Positions 51,036 to 60,403 of a DNA stretch of 64,000 nucleotides are shown here, in pieces (the first letter of the stretch is position 1; each line of letters opens with the position of its first letter). The stretch covers positions 62,001-126,000 of the forward strand of contig JALBYF010000026.1 of the NCBI GenBank assembly GCA_023212725.1. Reading direction: 5' to 3'. The notes under the pieces are model-generated. The model was not told where the DNA came from, made no database searches, and saw nothing but the letters and a program-made list of their open reading frames with translations. Source of the stretch: Tranzscheliella williamsii (lineage: Eukaryota > Basidiomycota > Ustilaginomycetes > Ustilaginales > Ustilaginaceae). The position numbers and the translations under genes were made by a program.

Positions 51036-54000
51036 TTATGGCGAACGATGACTCGAGGGCAACGAGGGGATGGGTCTTCTTGAGGGAGGGCGCATGGTTC
51101 GATCCCTATCTCCGTAGCCATCTGGATCTGTGTTTGCGCCACGTGGTATCGCAAAGTGTCCGCCATTGCTAGCGTGCGGCACGGCTGAACTTGCACGTGA
51201 GCCTGACCCTCGTCTACTTGACGCGGATCGGAGCATTGCAGACGGGTTGTCGCTGTTCATTTCGCTAGTCGTGCTCCTGATGTTCCACGGACTTGCCATC
51301 GATGGCGATGCTGGACGTGTGGTCCTCCGAGGAACCGTCTCGGATGGGTGCTGCATGGAGTCGCTGCCACCGGCATCGGTGGAAGTCGGCAAAGGCGACT
51401 GTGAGTTCTTCCGGTCGCGCAAAGGAAGATGCCCATCCGCAAGCTGACTAAGAGGGAGGCGAGGAGAGGTGCTGGCCAGCTCACGGTTTGGCGTGATCGA
51501 CCGTCTTGGTTGACCGAGCTTACCGACCAGGTTCAGCACTGCATTACTTCGGCTCGCCATTGCTGGCGAAGGCTGAAATTGTCCGGTGGCAGACCGCTCG
51601 TGGATCACATTGTTACCAACGTTCGCTGCACTTTCGAATCCGTCCGCGCCGCCGCCGGAGATCTTGCGTCTGTAGGCCGTGGAGGCACGCGCTCCCGACA
51701 TTTGGCTGAGAGGGGGCATGCCTGCGGATCCAGTCGACTGGGCTGCGCCGCTCTTGGGGTCGCTGCCAACATGAGTTTCGGACATGGTGCGCCGCACCGT
51801 TTTGGGGCCTGCCCGCTCAACGTACCGTTGCGACAGAATATCGCGCGCCAGCTCCCGCACCAGCACTGCGCCGTCTTGGTGGCTCAGCTTCTCGATCACG
51901 TCGTAAATCTTGAACTGATTCAGCAGCGACGACCGATCCGGGCAAAGATCGCAGATCATCTTGGTGATTCTGAGGAGATTCAACCGCACAACCGCTTTAG
52001 GATGGGACAACCGTTCGACCAGCTTCTTGAGGAACATTGTGTTCTTCGCGACGGACATCACAACGCCGCTTGATAACCGACAGATCTTGAGGAACGGCTC
52101 CAACAGGTTCTCGAACGAGATCGCCTTGCTGGTCGCAAAGACACAGAGCAGCGATTCGATCGCGGATGGCTGCAACAACACCTCTTCGACACGCGCCGTC
52201 TCGTCCTGCAGCCAGACCAGAATGCTCTCTAAAGCGGACACCTGCCAATAGGGATCTTCTAGCAGTTTGAGGTAGAAGTTGAGTCCCTTATGCTGCCAAA
52301 ACATCTTACGTGTGGCTTTGCCAGCATGGGCGAAATCGCACAGAATAGGCAAAGCGAACTGCTTCAGAGGTGAGTTGGTCCTAGCGACGCGCAGCAGTTG
52401 AGGAATAATGCCGGCCTGAGCTGCTTCTTCTTGCCGCGACTTGGACAGGCGACACAGGTTGTACATGGTATTGAGCACCTGGTTCGACATTTCGGTGCCA
52501 TGCGTGCCCGAATGATGCTGCGCAAGGATGTCGGCCAAAATCTCGATGGTGTTGGCATTTTGCATCTCGTCAAGAATCATTGGCGACATGGACAAGTTCT
52601 TGACAATCTTGAGCATCAGTGTCAAGGACTCAGGCTCAAGCTTGGACGCTGTCTGCAGGATCCGCCGCAGGACGCTCCGCGTCGCTACTTGCTTTTTTAG
52701 GAAACCGTCAGACTGCGAATAGATGAGGAAGATTTGCAGGATATTGGCTCGCGCCTCGGTAGCATACTCGTCTTCCGAGTCATCTAATACGCTTTGTAAT
52801 GCTGAGGACAGAGGCTCAAGTAGCCCTTCCTGCGCTAGCATCCTGCAGAAATCATTCCTTGAGGCGGGACTTTGAAGTTCCAAGACGCTGCTGACGCAGC
52901 CAACGCCGATCCAGACCAGGTCCTTCTGCTCGTGGTAGTCTTCGTCGATAAGATGTACCAACGTGCGAAGACCGCGACAGCTCAGCACAAACTGCAGAGT
53001 TAGTCTCGAGGTGGAACACATGGCGAAGACGAAGTGGGCCGCCTCCAGGCGTAGGTCGTGCGGCCACTTCTTCGTGGTGAACGTGATGACAACTGGGATG
53101 GCACCGATCAAGCACAAATTTTCTTGAGCTTCAGGATCTTCGAAGATGATCAGGTTGAGGATACCGAGCAATCTTGTTATCAATCCTCGCTCCTGCGTAT
53201 GTTCGAGAAGCTGGATCAGGGCCAGAGCGCCATGAGAACTCAGAAGCTGCGACTTCATCTCTGGCATGTCAGTCAGAATCTGGTCTATGTCCTCGCAAAC
53301 TTGCATCAAATCGTCTTGAGGTACGCCGGGAACAAGCGACTCGACGAGCTCCGTGACAAAGGTACACATACGTGCGTGCTGGTCACGGGCAACGTTAGCC
53401 TCTAGATCAGCTTCGGCGTTGAAGCCTTCGTCGATTTCGGCGAAAGGGTCATCCTCGTCGGCGTCCTCATCGCGCAGCCATGATCGATTGGAAAGACGGG
53501 CAGTGAGCTGAAGTACAGTGCCACTTTGCATATCAGCATCTTCATTGACCTCGCGATCTTCCTTGTCAAAAAGGTCTGAGTAGTCTTCGGCACCATCATC
53601 TTCAGAATACTTGCCCAGGGCCCTCCGCATCTGCTTCCATTTGTCGTCCTTCCCCATGCGCAGGGTTGCTTGGGGACTAGATGGGTTGGAAAGGCTCTTT
53701 GCAGAGAGACAAGAGCGTACAGCCTCAGAAGAGGCCTGTCTGCGTTTCTCGGTGTTGCGTGGCAAGCCGACATCTGCAGGCGAGCTGGACAGCCGCTTAA
53801 GATCGTTCGGATGAAAGAGGCGCTTGCCGACGCTGTTTTGCATTTGCAGTTTACGGATACGTTCGTTCAGTCGACCCTCATCTTCGTCAGCGACCATGTC
53901 AGAATAATCGTCGCCTTCATCGGCACTAAAATCGGCCAAGGTTCCGGCAAGCGTCTTGTGAACACCAACATTAGGCGACGAGCTAACGCTGCGCAACAGA

Positions 54001-56105
54001 GGCATGCTGGGTGGCCTGATTGTTCTCTGGTCAAAGTCGACATCGTTTGAAGAACGAGGAGGTGAGGACCCGTGCGGTGCTGCGCCGCTCTTACTACCTT
54101 GATCAGCTTGGCTAGTGCTATCGAAGGCCTGGAAGACAGACTTGTCGGTCGATTTGACGGAAGATACAGGCGACAGCTTTGCCTCCAGCTCAGCCGCCGT
54201 CGTCTTCTCCAGGGCAGCAAGCTTGGTGGTTGTGATGCCTTCTTCGAAATCATCGTCCCAGTTATCTGTCGAATCCTCTGCCTTTTGCAGATCTGCCAAT
54301 TTGCTACGCTGATCCATGAGAGAAATGGCGGGGGCAGCGCCGGCAAGCGGGATTTTGGCGTCCCCTTGCGATGCGACGGACTGAGATTTCTGGTCGGCAG
54401 CCTGTGACGCACCGTTATCGATACTTGCATTGGGAACAGCGTTAGATAGGACGTCAGTGGTTGTACGCCCTGTGTATACGCTGCCGTTTGCGGTGGATGG
54501 CGTGCTGAAGTCGATGGGTAAAGTGGGTCGGTTGCCGGGGCGGCTCTTACGGGGGAGAGGCTTGGCTGTGCCAAGATCGCCAATGGTGCCTGTGATGCGC
54601 CGGAGACTGGGTTGAAGCGACGCTCGCACAGTCTCTGGATCGTGGGTACGGTTTGTGGAAGGTTTTGGTGGCTCGTTCAAGGCTTGGTTCCACTGCTGCA
54701 CGCTCTTAACTGCCTCCTCATGAGTAGTGTTGAGAGCGCGGCCTGTTTTGATCGAGCCGCCTGTCTTGAGTTGCTCGAGCTGCTTTCGAGCGCTGACCAT
54801 CCACGGGTGACGGAGAAGTTTTCGGGCAGAGACCCGTAGGTTAGCATCCTTCTGAAAACAGTGAAGAAGGAAGTCCTTGACAACGGGAGATGCGCCTTCG
54901 GGGAGAGGCGGACAGTCGTCTTGTACGATGCGAAAAAGGGCAGGCATTGGAGCTAGAAAGTGATAGGGCGGTTTGCCCTCGAGTAGCTCGACTACGACAC
55001 ATCCCACACTCCAAATATCGCTAGCCGTTGTGGCTCCGCTCTGATCAATGACTTCCGGTGCCATCCAGTAGGGACTTCCAACAACTGCATAGTCGCTCAT
55101 GGCGCCAGTTTTCGTGGCGACACCAAAGTCGGCGAGCTTGACGGAGCCATCCTTTGTGGTAAGGATATTGGCGCCTTTAATGTCTCTGTGAATGACACCC
55201 TGGTCGTGGAGATAGATCAAACCCTGCAGTACCTGTGAGATGTAGACGCTAACGAGGCCTTCAGGGAACTTGCCAAAACGTTTGCAGATGTGATGGAGGG
55301 ACCCATTCTCGCAGTATTCGAGAATGATGTAGAGGAAGTCCTTGGTCTTCTCGGACCCTTTGTATTTGACTATGTTGGGATGATGGAGATTCTTCAGAAG
55401 GTCAATTTCGGACATGATGTCGCCGAGCTCGGACTTGGGTATGTTGCCCAGTTGGATCTGCTTGACAGCGACGGTTTCACCCGTCATCCAATTAAGTCCT
55501 CTGTACACAGATCCAAAAGCGCCACGCCCGAGGCAGTCTCCGAGCTGATAGTTTCCCAGGGTAGCCGACATGGCTCCTGTGTTTGAGACTTGAGGGGAGG
55601 CCGAACTTATTTGCCTGGGACGAGAAGCGAGACGATCTCCAGATGATTGAGGCCGTAGTTGTGCGGTGTTCGCATCCAGCTCCGATGAATTGCGGTGATT
55701 CGGTGTACGGTCGTGTGAGGGGTTGCGAAGATGGATGCTGCTGGCACTGTCACGAATTGTACCCTCCTGAGGGTGCAGACTTGATTGTATTGGGACAGAT
55801 CGACGCTTGTACTCGAGCGGTGTAGCTGTGTGCGGGGAGGAGGTAGACGAGTAGAAGGCTGCGGTTATGCGGCGTGGCTGCGCTTGTTGAGGAAATGCGA
55901 GCGAAGAAGGAGAAGAGGGGTGCGGCGGAAACTGCGGCAACGATGGTGAGGTGCGCTGTCGAGGGCCGGTGTCAGCAGGAGAAGCTGCACTAGCTTTGGA
56001 GAGCGGTGCAGATGGTCGGCGTGCTGATGAAGGGACCTCCGTGACAGGGGGGCCAGCTGTCTCCCCACGCGAGCGGGGCCGGTCATGCTGTTGGGTTGAA
56101 CTCAT
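51036..56105 (-). CDS. sepH: SepH/Cdc7-type septation (SIN/MEN) protein kinase with armadillo-like C-terminus
   Basis: Single exon, 1689 aa, starting at the ATG at 56105 (MSSTQQHDRPRSR); the longer frame has no upstream ATG. After a disordered N-terminus the kinase domain spans about residues 185-440. It shows a glycine loop (LGRGAFGSVYRG), AVKQIQLG, catalytic IHRDIKGANIL, DFGVA and GSPYWMAPEV. The sequence ILEYCENGSLHHICKRFGKFPE is characteristic of SepH/Cdc7-family MAPKKK-like kinases. A long charged, Ser-rich linker follows. The region about 940-1430 is helical, Leu-rich and armadillo-like. These kinases act at spindle pole bodies below a Tem1/Spg1 GTPase to trigger septation. It is convergent with the reductase. 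Confidence 0.88.
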   Translation of the reverse strand: MSSTQQHDRPRSRGETAGPPVTEVPSSARRPSAPLSKASAASPADTGPRQRTSPSLPQFPPHPSSPSSLAFPQQAQPRRITAAFYSSTSSPHTATPLEYKRRSVPIQSSLHPQEGTIRDSASSIHLRNPSHDRTPNHRNSSELDANTAQLRPQSSGDRLASRPRQISSASPQVSNTGAMSATLGNYQLGDCLGRGAFGSVYRGLNWMTGETVAVKQIQLGNIPKSELGDIMSEIDLLKNLHHPNIVKYKGSEKTKDFLYIILEYCENGSLHHICKRFGKFPEGLVSVYISQVLQGLIYLHDQGVIHRDIKGANILTTKDGSVKLADFGVATKTGAMSDYAVVGSPYWMAPEVIDQSGATTASDIWSVGCVVVELLEGKPPYHFLAPMPALFRIVQDDCPPLPEGASPVVKDFLLHCFQKDANLRVSARKLLRHPWMVSARKQLEQLKTGGSIKTGRALNTTHEEAVKSVQQWNQALNEPPKPSTNRTHDPETVRASLQPSLRRITGTIGDLGTAKPLPRKSRPGNRPTLPIDFSTPSTANGSVYTGRTTTDVLSNAVPNASIDNGASQAADQKSQSVASQGDAKIPLAGAAPAISLMDQRSKLADLQKAEDSTDNWDDDFEEGITTTKLAALEKTTAAELEAKLSPVSSVKSTDKSVFQAFDSTSQADQGSKSGAAPHGSSPPRSSNDVDFDQRTIRPPSMPLLRSVSSSPNVGVHKTLAGTLADFSADEGDDYSDMVADEDEGRLNERIRKLQMQNSVGKRLFHPNDLKRLSSSPADVGLPRNTEKRRQASSEAVRSCLSAKSLSNPSSPQATLRMGKDDKWKQMRRALGKYSEDDGAEDYSDLFDKEDREVNEDADMQSGTVLQLTARLSNRSWLRDEDADEDDPFAEIDEGFNAEADLEANVARDQHARMCTFVTELVESLVPGVPQDDLMQVCEDIDQILTDMPEMKSQLLSSHGALALIQLLEHTQERGLITRLLGILNLIIFEDPEAQENLCLIGAIPVVITFTTKKWPHDLRLEAAHFVFAMCSTSRLTLQFVLSCRGLRTLVHLIDEDYHEQKDLVWIGVGCVSSVLELQSPASRNDFCRMLAQEGLLEPLSSALQSVLDDSEDEYATEARANILQIFLIYSQSDGFLKKQVATRSVLRRILQTASKLEPESLTLMLKIVKNLSMSPMILDEMQNANTIEILADILAQHHSGTHGTEMSNQVLNTMYNLCRLSKSRQEEAAQAGIIPQLLRVARTNSPLKQFALPILCDFAHAGKATRKMFWQHKGLNFYLKLLEDPYWQVSALESILVWLQDETARVEEVLLQPSAIESLLCVFATSKAISFENLLEPFLKICRLSSGVVMSVAKNTMFLKKLVERLSHPKAVVRLNLLRITKMICDLCPDRSSLLNQFKIYDVIEKLSHQDGAVLVRELARDILSQRYVERAGPKTVRRTMSETHVGSDPKSGAAQSTGSAGMPPLSQMSGARASTAYRRKISGGGADGFESAANVGNNVIHERSATGQFQPSPAMASRSNAVLNLVGKLGQPRRSITPNRELASTSPRLPLSQLADGHLPLRDRKNSQSPLPTSTDAGGSDSMQHPSETVPRRTTRPASPSMASPWNIRSTTSEMNSDNPSAMLRSASSRRGSGSRASSAVPHASNGGHFAIPRGANTDPDGYGDRDRTMRPPSRRPIPSLPSSHRSP

Positions 56106-56865
56106 GACGTCTAGGGCCTGTAGCTTCTGAGTTCGCAAGAATCTTACGGATGGTATTGCATTGCAAGGTGTACGAACGAAGGAGGCGCATGTAAACTGGC
56201 GGTGACGTTGGCTGGATGCAAATTCGCAGATGACTTAAAGCGTCAACGAGAGAAGGCGGGGTGGTCTAGCTAGGGTTCCGTGGCAAATTAGCGGGCCGTC
56301 TGTTAGCTTGAAATGCTACTGAGTCAATGAATCAAGGTGCGCTGCAGTTTTTGGAAGGCACCTCCATAGATAAGGGGAGGATTGTGGTATGATGATGGTG
56401 TTGATGGATCTATGATCGCTTGACTACAGATCGACATTTTAGTGTTGCTCTGCTGGACAGGAGAACAACACTCACAGTACAGACTCATGACTTGATGTCC
56501 CGTGCGGATGGGCAATTGAACTCTAACATCAAATCAGCACCGACAAGCCGAGACCGTAAGCCATCAATCGATCCAACGATGTTTCAATCGAGGGCTCGAC
56601 TCACGAACCGAACGACGAAGCGCTGCTAAATCTCCTGCCCATTCTCGACTTGACTCAGGTTCGCTACAGGTGTATGTCCTATTCTAGAGACCTGAGGGTT
56701 CCCTTCGACTACATGATGTTTGTTGCGCGAACGGGGCGTCACATACTTGCGCGCATCACAGCCGGATCTGCGCGGGCATGCTGAATGAGATTTCAGTTGG
56801 CCGGAGCAGTGGGGATGCGAGGGCTGAAGTTACTCGGCCACAAAGTGCGATAAAGAGGTGTCATA
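56106..56865. other. Intergenic region between the SepH kinase and the NTPase-nuclease gene
   Basis: 760 bp between two minus-strand genes; expected SepH promoter and 3' flank of the next gene. I checked for tRNA-like B boxes and found none that fold. Confidence 0.5.
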
Positions 56866-59811
56866 TTAGTCCGTGTCCATGGGTTGCGGTATAAGGGTGT
56901 CTTCCTCGAGGTCGGGCCTGGACTGGATTCCGAGTTTGTGTGGCCCGATGTGCCGGTTGTCTAGTGGCAACGGGATGACGTTCAAGTCCGGCGTTGGGCC
57001 CAGGTCCTGCAGCTGAGCGAGCCTGACCATAGCGTCTCGTGCATCAAGTGCATCGAGACACGGATACACTGCCGGGTCACGCACACCTCGAAGGTGCAAC
57101 AACGGCAGCGATTTGGCCGCTGTATCAGATGTTGCAAGGTAACTGAGCCTGTAGTGCTTTGCCGAGGGACCCAGCCCAAATGCTTGCTCCGTCCCAAGTT
57201 CCAGGAGAATCGAAAGGACCGCACGCGAGACCTGTGGCTGCCAACCGTTGGTGCGGATGACTGGGCCAAAGAGCGCCGGATCGGAAGCGAGCGAATCAGG
57301 CTCAGCTCTCGTTTTCCGCTTTACTTGCCAGGCGACGTAGGACATGTGACGAGGTGCGATTCGAGCCTCCCATGAAAGTGAAACATCTGATGCATCTTCT
57401 TTTGTGGCAGAAAAAGGTAGCGTGGGATCGCCAAGGAAGACGGGCACAATGCCGTCGATACCCCTTTGGTCGTGATCGGTTTGTATGGCCACGCCTCGCT
57501 TCCAGCAATACCACAGGAATTGAGGTGTGATAGTATCAAGGCGTTGCGGGATGACGTCGAAATGGGTAAAATTGATCCACATCTCTGAGGAGCCACACGC
57601 CTCGGTAAGCTTGGTCATGAGGGCGGCTTGTTCGTCATCCTTGAGCATGGCGAGCTGGCGGAGCCAGACGGCAAGTGTCATGGGCTTGAACAGTCTTTCG
57701 ATCCCGCGAGCACGCCCAGATACCCGGTCAGCGTATTTCCCCGCATCCCATGCGAGAGCGAGCAGCAGCCGGGCGAACAATTCACCAAAGTCCCCACGAA
57801 TAGGGCCGAAGTCCTTCTGTAGGAAGAGGGTGCGGCGCGCCTCATCAAGGATACTGCCGACCCTAGGCGCTCGTATGTGATTGTCCCTGTTTGCCAGCGT
57901 GTCGTCGAGCATGACACTACAGGCCGCAATGGCCAGGGCGGGCTCGGAGGGTGTGACTATGTGCAATTTTGCATCGCTTGCGATCTTCTGCAGAATGCGC
58001 ATGTGGCGGTCGACGGCTTTCGCAGCCAGTGCGTGAGTGAAACCGCCTGATTCTTCATGATTGACCGGAACGAGTTGTAGTGCGAGGCGGGCTGACAGTA
58101 TACTGAAGATTTGGTCAGCATCCCGCGAGACAAAGTCATACCCGCCAAGAAGCTTCCACCTCGTGTCGCGCCAAAAGCCTTGCAAGTCCTGAGAACGCCA
58201 CAGAGGCCTGCCGTAAAATCGCAGATACTCCAACCGCGATGCGTCGATAGCGCATTCAAGACCGGGTTGATCAGCGAGCAGGGTATCATAGCCCGTGTTC
58301 ACAAAGACAGGCATCTGGCGAGCATTGCGTTGACGGACTGACGGCATGTGTTCGTTTGGCAGAGACAGCTTGGCGGCGCCGCTGTTTGTGCTGAGTAAGA
58401 GTAGCCATAGGTTAACGCGGAGCTTGAGACCGCCGAGGTAATGCCAGACTCTGCGCAACGAGACCAGGAGGTCAGTGCCCGTTTTACTCCACGCCGAAAG
58501 TTGAACGCATTCGTCCACCGCAAAGTAGACGATAGGCTTTGTGTCAGCATCCTCGACCAACGTATTGTTGTTGGCGAAAATGGATGCTAGTCTTAAAGCG
58601 TTGTGTTCAATGAAGGCAGACCCAATCATGGCCTGGCGTTCCTCGTTCGACATGATATTTCGCGGGTCATGCTGGGTTGGATCGGGGTGTTGACGTAGCA
58701 GACCCTGGGTGAGGTCAATGACTTTCTCGAAGAGTCGTTGACGTTCGGTATTGTAACCCTGCTGCGGAAACGTGTTCCAGCCCTGCAGTGTCTGGTGTCT
58801 TTCCAACGGCGTAAGGTTTTCAAGCATGTCGGCGGTGGCTCCCAACCAGGCACCCACAAAGGCGGCTGCCACCTGATCTGGGTCACGTCCTACACCCTCA
58901 AAGAACTGGGCTACGACGTGATCGCCCAGGGGAAAGCCCTGTTTCGCGCTTGTGGCCCAGCTCGGCCGCAGACAAAGATACAGCACGGGCGCCTTGCGTC
59001 CAAGTTCAATTACCATTCGGGTTTTTCCCGTGCCACTCGACTGGACAATGGGCAGAGCAAGGCCGTAGTACGGGTTGGTGTCAGGGTTGTCTCCACGTTG
59101 TATCTCCAGGATGAACGCGTGAAGCTTTTCGTAAGACTTGCCATGATACGCCCGGACAAAGCTGCTAGCAAGAGTGACCTGTGCATCGGTATCTTCTGGA
59201 AGAATGGAAGACAAGCGCAAGGCCTGTAGCCGATGGAGATACAGAGCCAATGCACTGTCTAGACTGTAACCTCGCTGCTTCTTAATGTTAATGATGTCGT
59301 CCAACAATCCCCGAGATTGTGGAACAGCGTCAATCGAAGATCGAGAAAGCCCTTCGAGAAATGAGCTTGGCAAACGAAGCATGCCTTGAAGTTGCTCTAG
59401 GCTCTCGCGGAACCTCTTTTCATCAGTGCCCTGCGTCGCTTCCATGACATGTTCGAATGATAAGCAAAGAATTTTCCAGGCATGCTTCTTGGTCCAGAGG
59501 CGCTTCTTCTCCTCCGCTTCAAGAGAGGATGGGCTGAAGTCCATGGGAAGGAGTTGTGCGCCACCCTGTGGCGGTGTTGACACTGACAAAGCCTCCTGAA
59601 CATCAACATTGCGCGCGTAAGCTTCAAGTTGTTGACACGCATCGAGAACCTCCTCGCAGTTGCCAGAACCATTGGAATGCAGGAATAGCTTGACGGCTTC
59701 GTATATATCCTGCTTCAACGGCGGATCTTGCGGCGGACGGTTGTGATCCTCAGAGATTTTGACGAAATGCTTCGCGAGATCAACAAAACGGCCACGTGCT
59801 GCAGGAGACAT
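56866..59811 (-). CDS. Crinkler-like P-loop NTPase fused to a restriction-endonuclease-like nuclease
   Basis: Single exon, 981 aa, ATG at 59811. An all-helical N-terminal part (1-245) precedes a P-loop, IVQSSGTGKT, at residues 255-264. Gln replaces the first Gly of Walker A, as in Crinkler (CRN) NTPases as I recall them. A CLRPSWATSAKQGFPLGDHVV block follows at 280-300. Walker B is IVYFAVDECVQL (427-438, with Asp433-Glu434). A C-terminal module has RGDFGELFARLLL (Glu677), RGIDGIVPVF (Asp786) and AWQVKRK (Gln829, Lys831), the E...D...QxK pattern of PD-(D/E)xK nucleases. No signal peptide, transmembrane helix or CRN header domain is visible. The family is linked to genome conflict and effector roles; cellular function here is unknown. 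It is divergent from the sugar transporter. Confidence 0.72.
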   Translation of the reverse strand: MSPAARGRFVDLAKHFVKISEDHNRPPQDPPLKQDIYEAVKLFLHSNGSGNCEEVLDACQQLEAYARNVDVQEALSVSTPPQGGAQLLPMDFSPSSLEAEEKKRLWTKKHAWKILCLSFEHVMEATQGTDEKRFRESLEQLQGMLRLPSSFLEGLSRSSIDAVPQSRGLLDDIINIKKQRGYSLDSALALYLHRLQALRLSSILPEDTDAQVTLASSFVRAYHGKSYEKLHAFILEIQRGDNPDTNPYYGLALPIVQSSGTGKTRMVIELGRKAPVLYLCLRPSWATSAKQGFPLGDHVVAQFFEGVGRDPDQVAAAFVGAWLGATADMLENLTPLERHQTLQGWNTFPQQGYNTERQRLFEKVIDLTQGLLRQHPDPTQHDPRNIMSNEERQAMIGSAFIEHNALRLASIFANNNTLVEDADTKPIVYFAVDECVQLSAWSKTGTDLLVSLRRVWHYLGGLKLRVNLWLLLLSTNSGAAKLSLPNEHMPSVRQRNARQMPVFVNTGYDTLLADQPGLECAIDASRLEYLRFYGRPLWRSQDLQGFWRDTRWKLLGGYDFVSRDADQIFSILSARLALQLVPVNHEESGGFTHALAAKAVDRHMRILQKIASDAKLHIVTPSEPALAIAACSVMLDDTLANRDNHIRAPRVGSILDEARRTLFLQKDFGPIRGDFGELFARLLLALAWDAGKYADRVSGRARGIERLFKPMTLAVWLRQLAMLKDDEQAALMTKLTEACGSSEMWINFTHFDVIPQRLDTITPQFLWYCWKRGVAIQTDHDQRGIDGIVPVFLGDPTLPFSATKEDASDVSLSWEARIAPRHMSYVAWQVKRKTRAEPDSLASDPALFGPVIRTNGWQPQVSRAVLSILLELGTEQAFGLGPSAKHYRLSYLATSDTAAKSLPLLHLRGVRDPAVYPCLDALDARDAMVRLAQLQDLGPTPDLNVIPLPLDNRHIGPHKLGIQSRPDLEEDTLIPQPMDTD

Positions 59812-60403
59812 CACGGCAAAGGCTAGCTGCTAGCCCGGGTGGTTCCCTGTGCAGGCTAGGACACAGGGAAGAAAGGTTGGGATGCAATGACATGCTGAGC
59901 GAAAGGCGTGAGCAGGAAAAGAGAAGCAGCCATCTGTTCAGATGTAGTAGTATATGCGGACAACAACTCAGCCTTTCATGTCCGAGTTCTACAGAATGAT
60001 CTCGTGCGAGTGCTCGAGCCGCTGCCCAATGCACATTCAACCGCTCTGCTACAGCTTCCCCACAACGGTCTACTACGTTCCCCACACCCTATACCGGTCT
60101 TTCCATCGCACTCACATCGTTCACCTATATCTGATTATATATCGTCCTTCGCCGCCTTCTCCACTCAATGCATCTTGGCCACACCAGTCGCTCGTGGTCC
60201 TGCAGCATATAAAGAAGCAGCCTCGGCACTGTTATCGGCATCAGCATTGGTATCGGCGAACCTTACTGCACAGTAGGTTTCGCATTCGTCGTTGAGTCTC
60301 TTGCGCATCGACTTGCCCTCAACTTGAGAGCCTGCAATGATAGCAGTCTATCGTGCTAAATAGCCTTCCGCCCTGACCACCAGTCTACACAAAGTTGGTC
60401 GCG
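59812..60403. other. Divergent promoter region, NTPase-nuclease / sugar transporter
   Basis: 592 bp between two divergent ATGs, with a TATA box for the transporter at 60208. No gene seen. Confidence 0.55.
60208..60213 (+). promoter_or_regulatory. TATA box of the sugar transporter gene
   Basis: TATAAA in GCAGCATATAAAGAAGC, about 190 bp upstream of the ATG at 60404. Confidence 0.5.
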
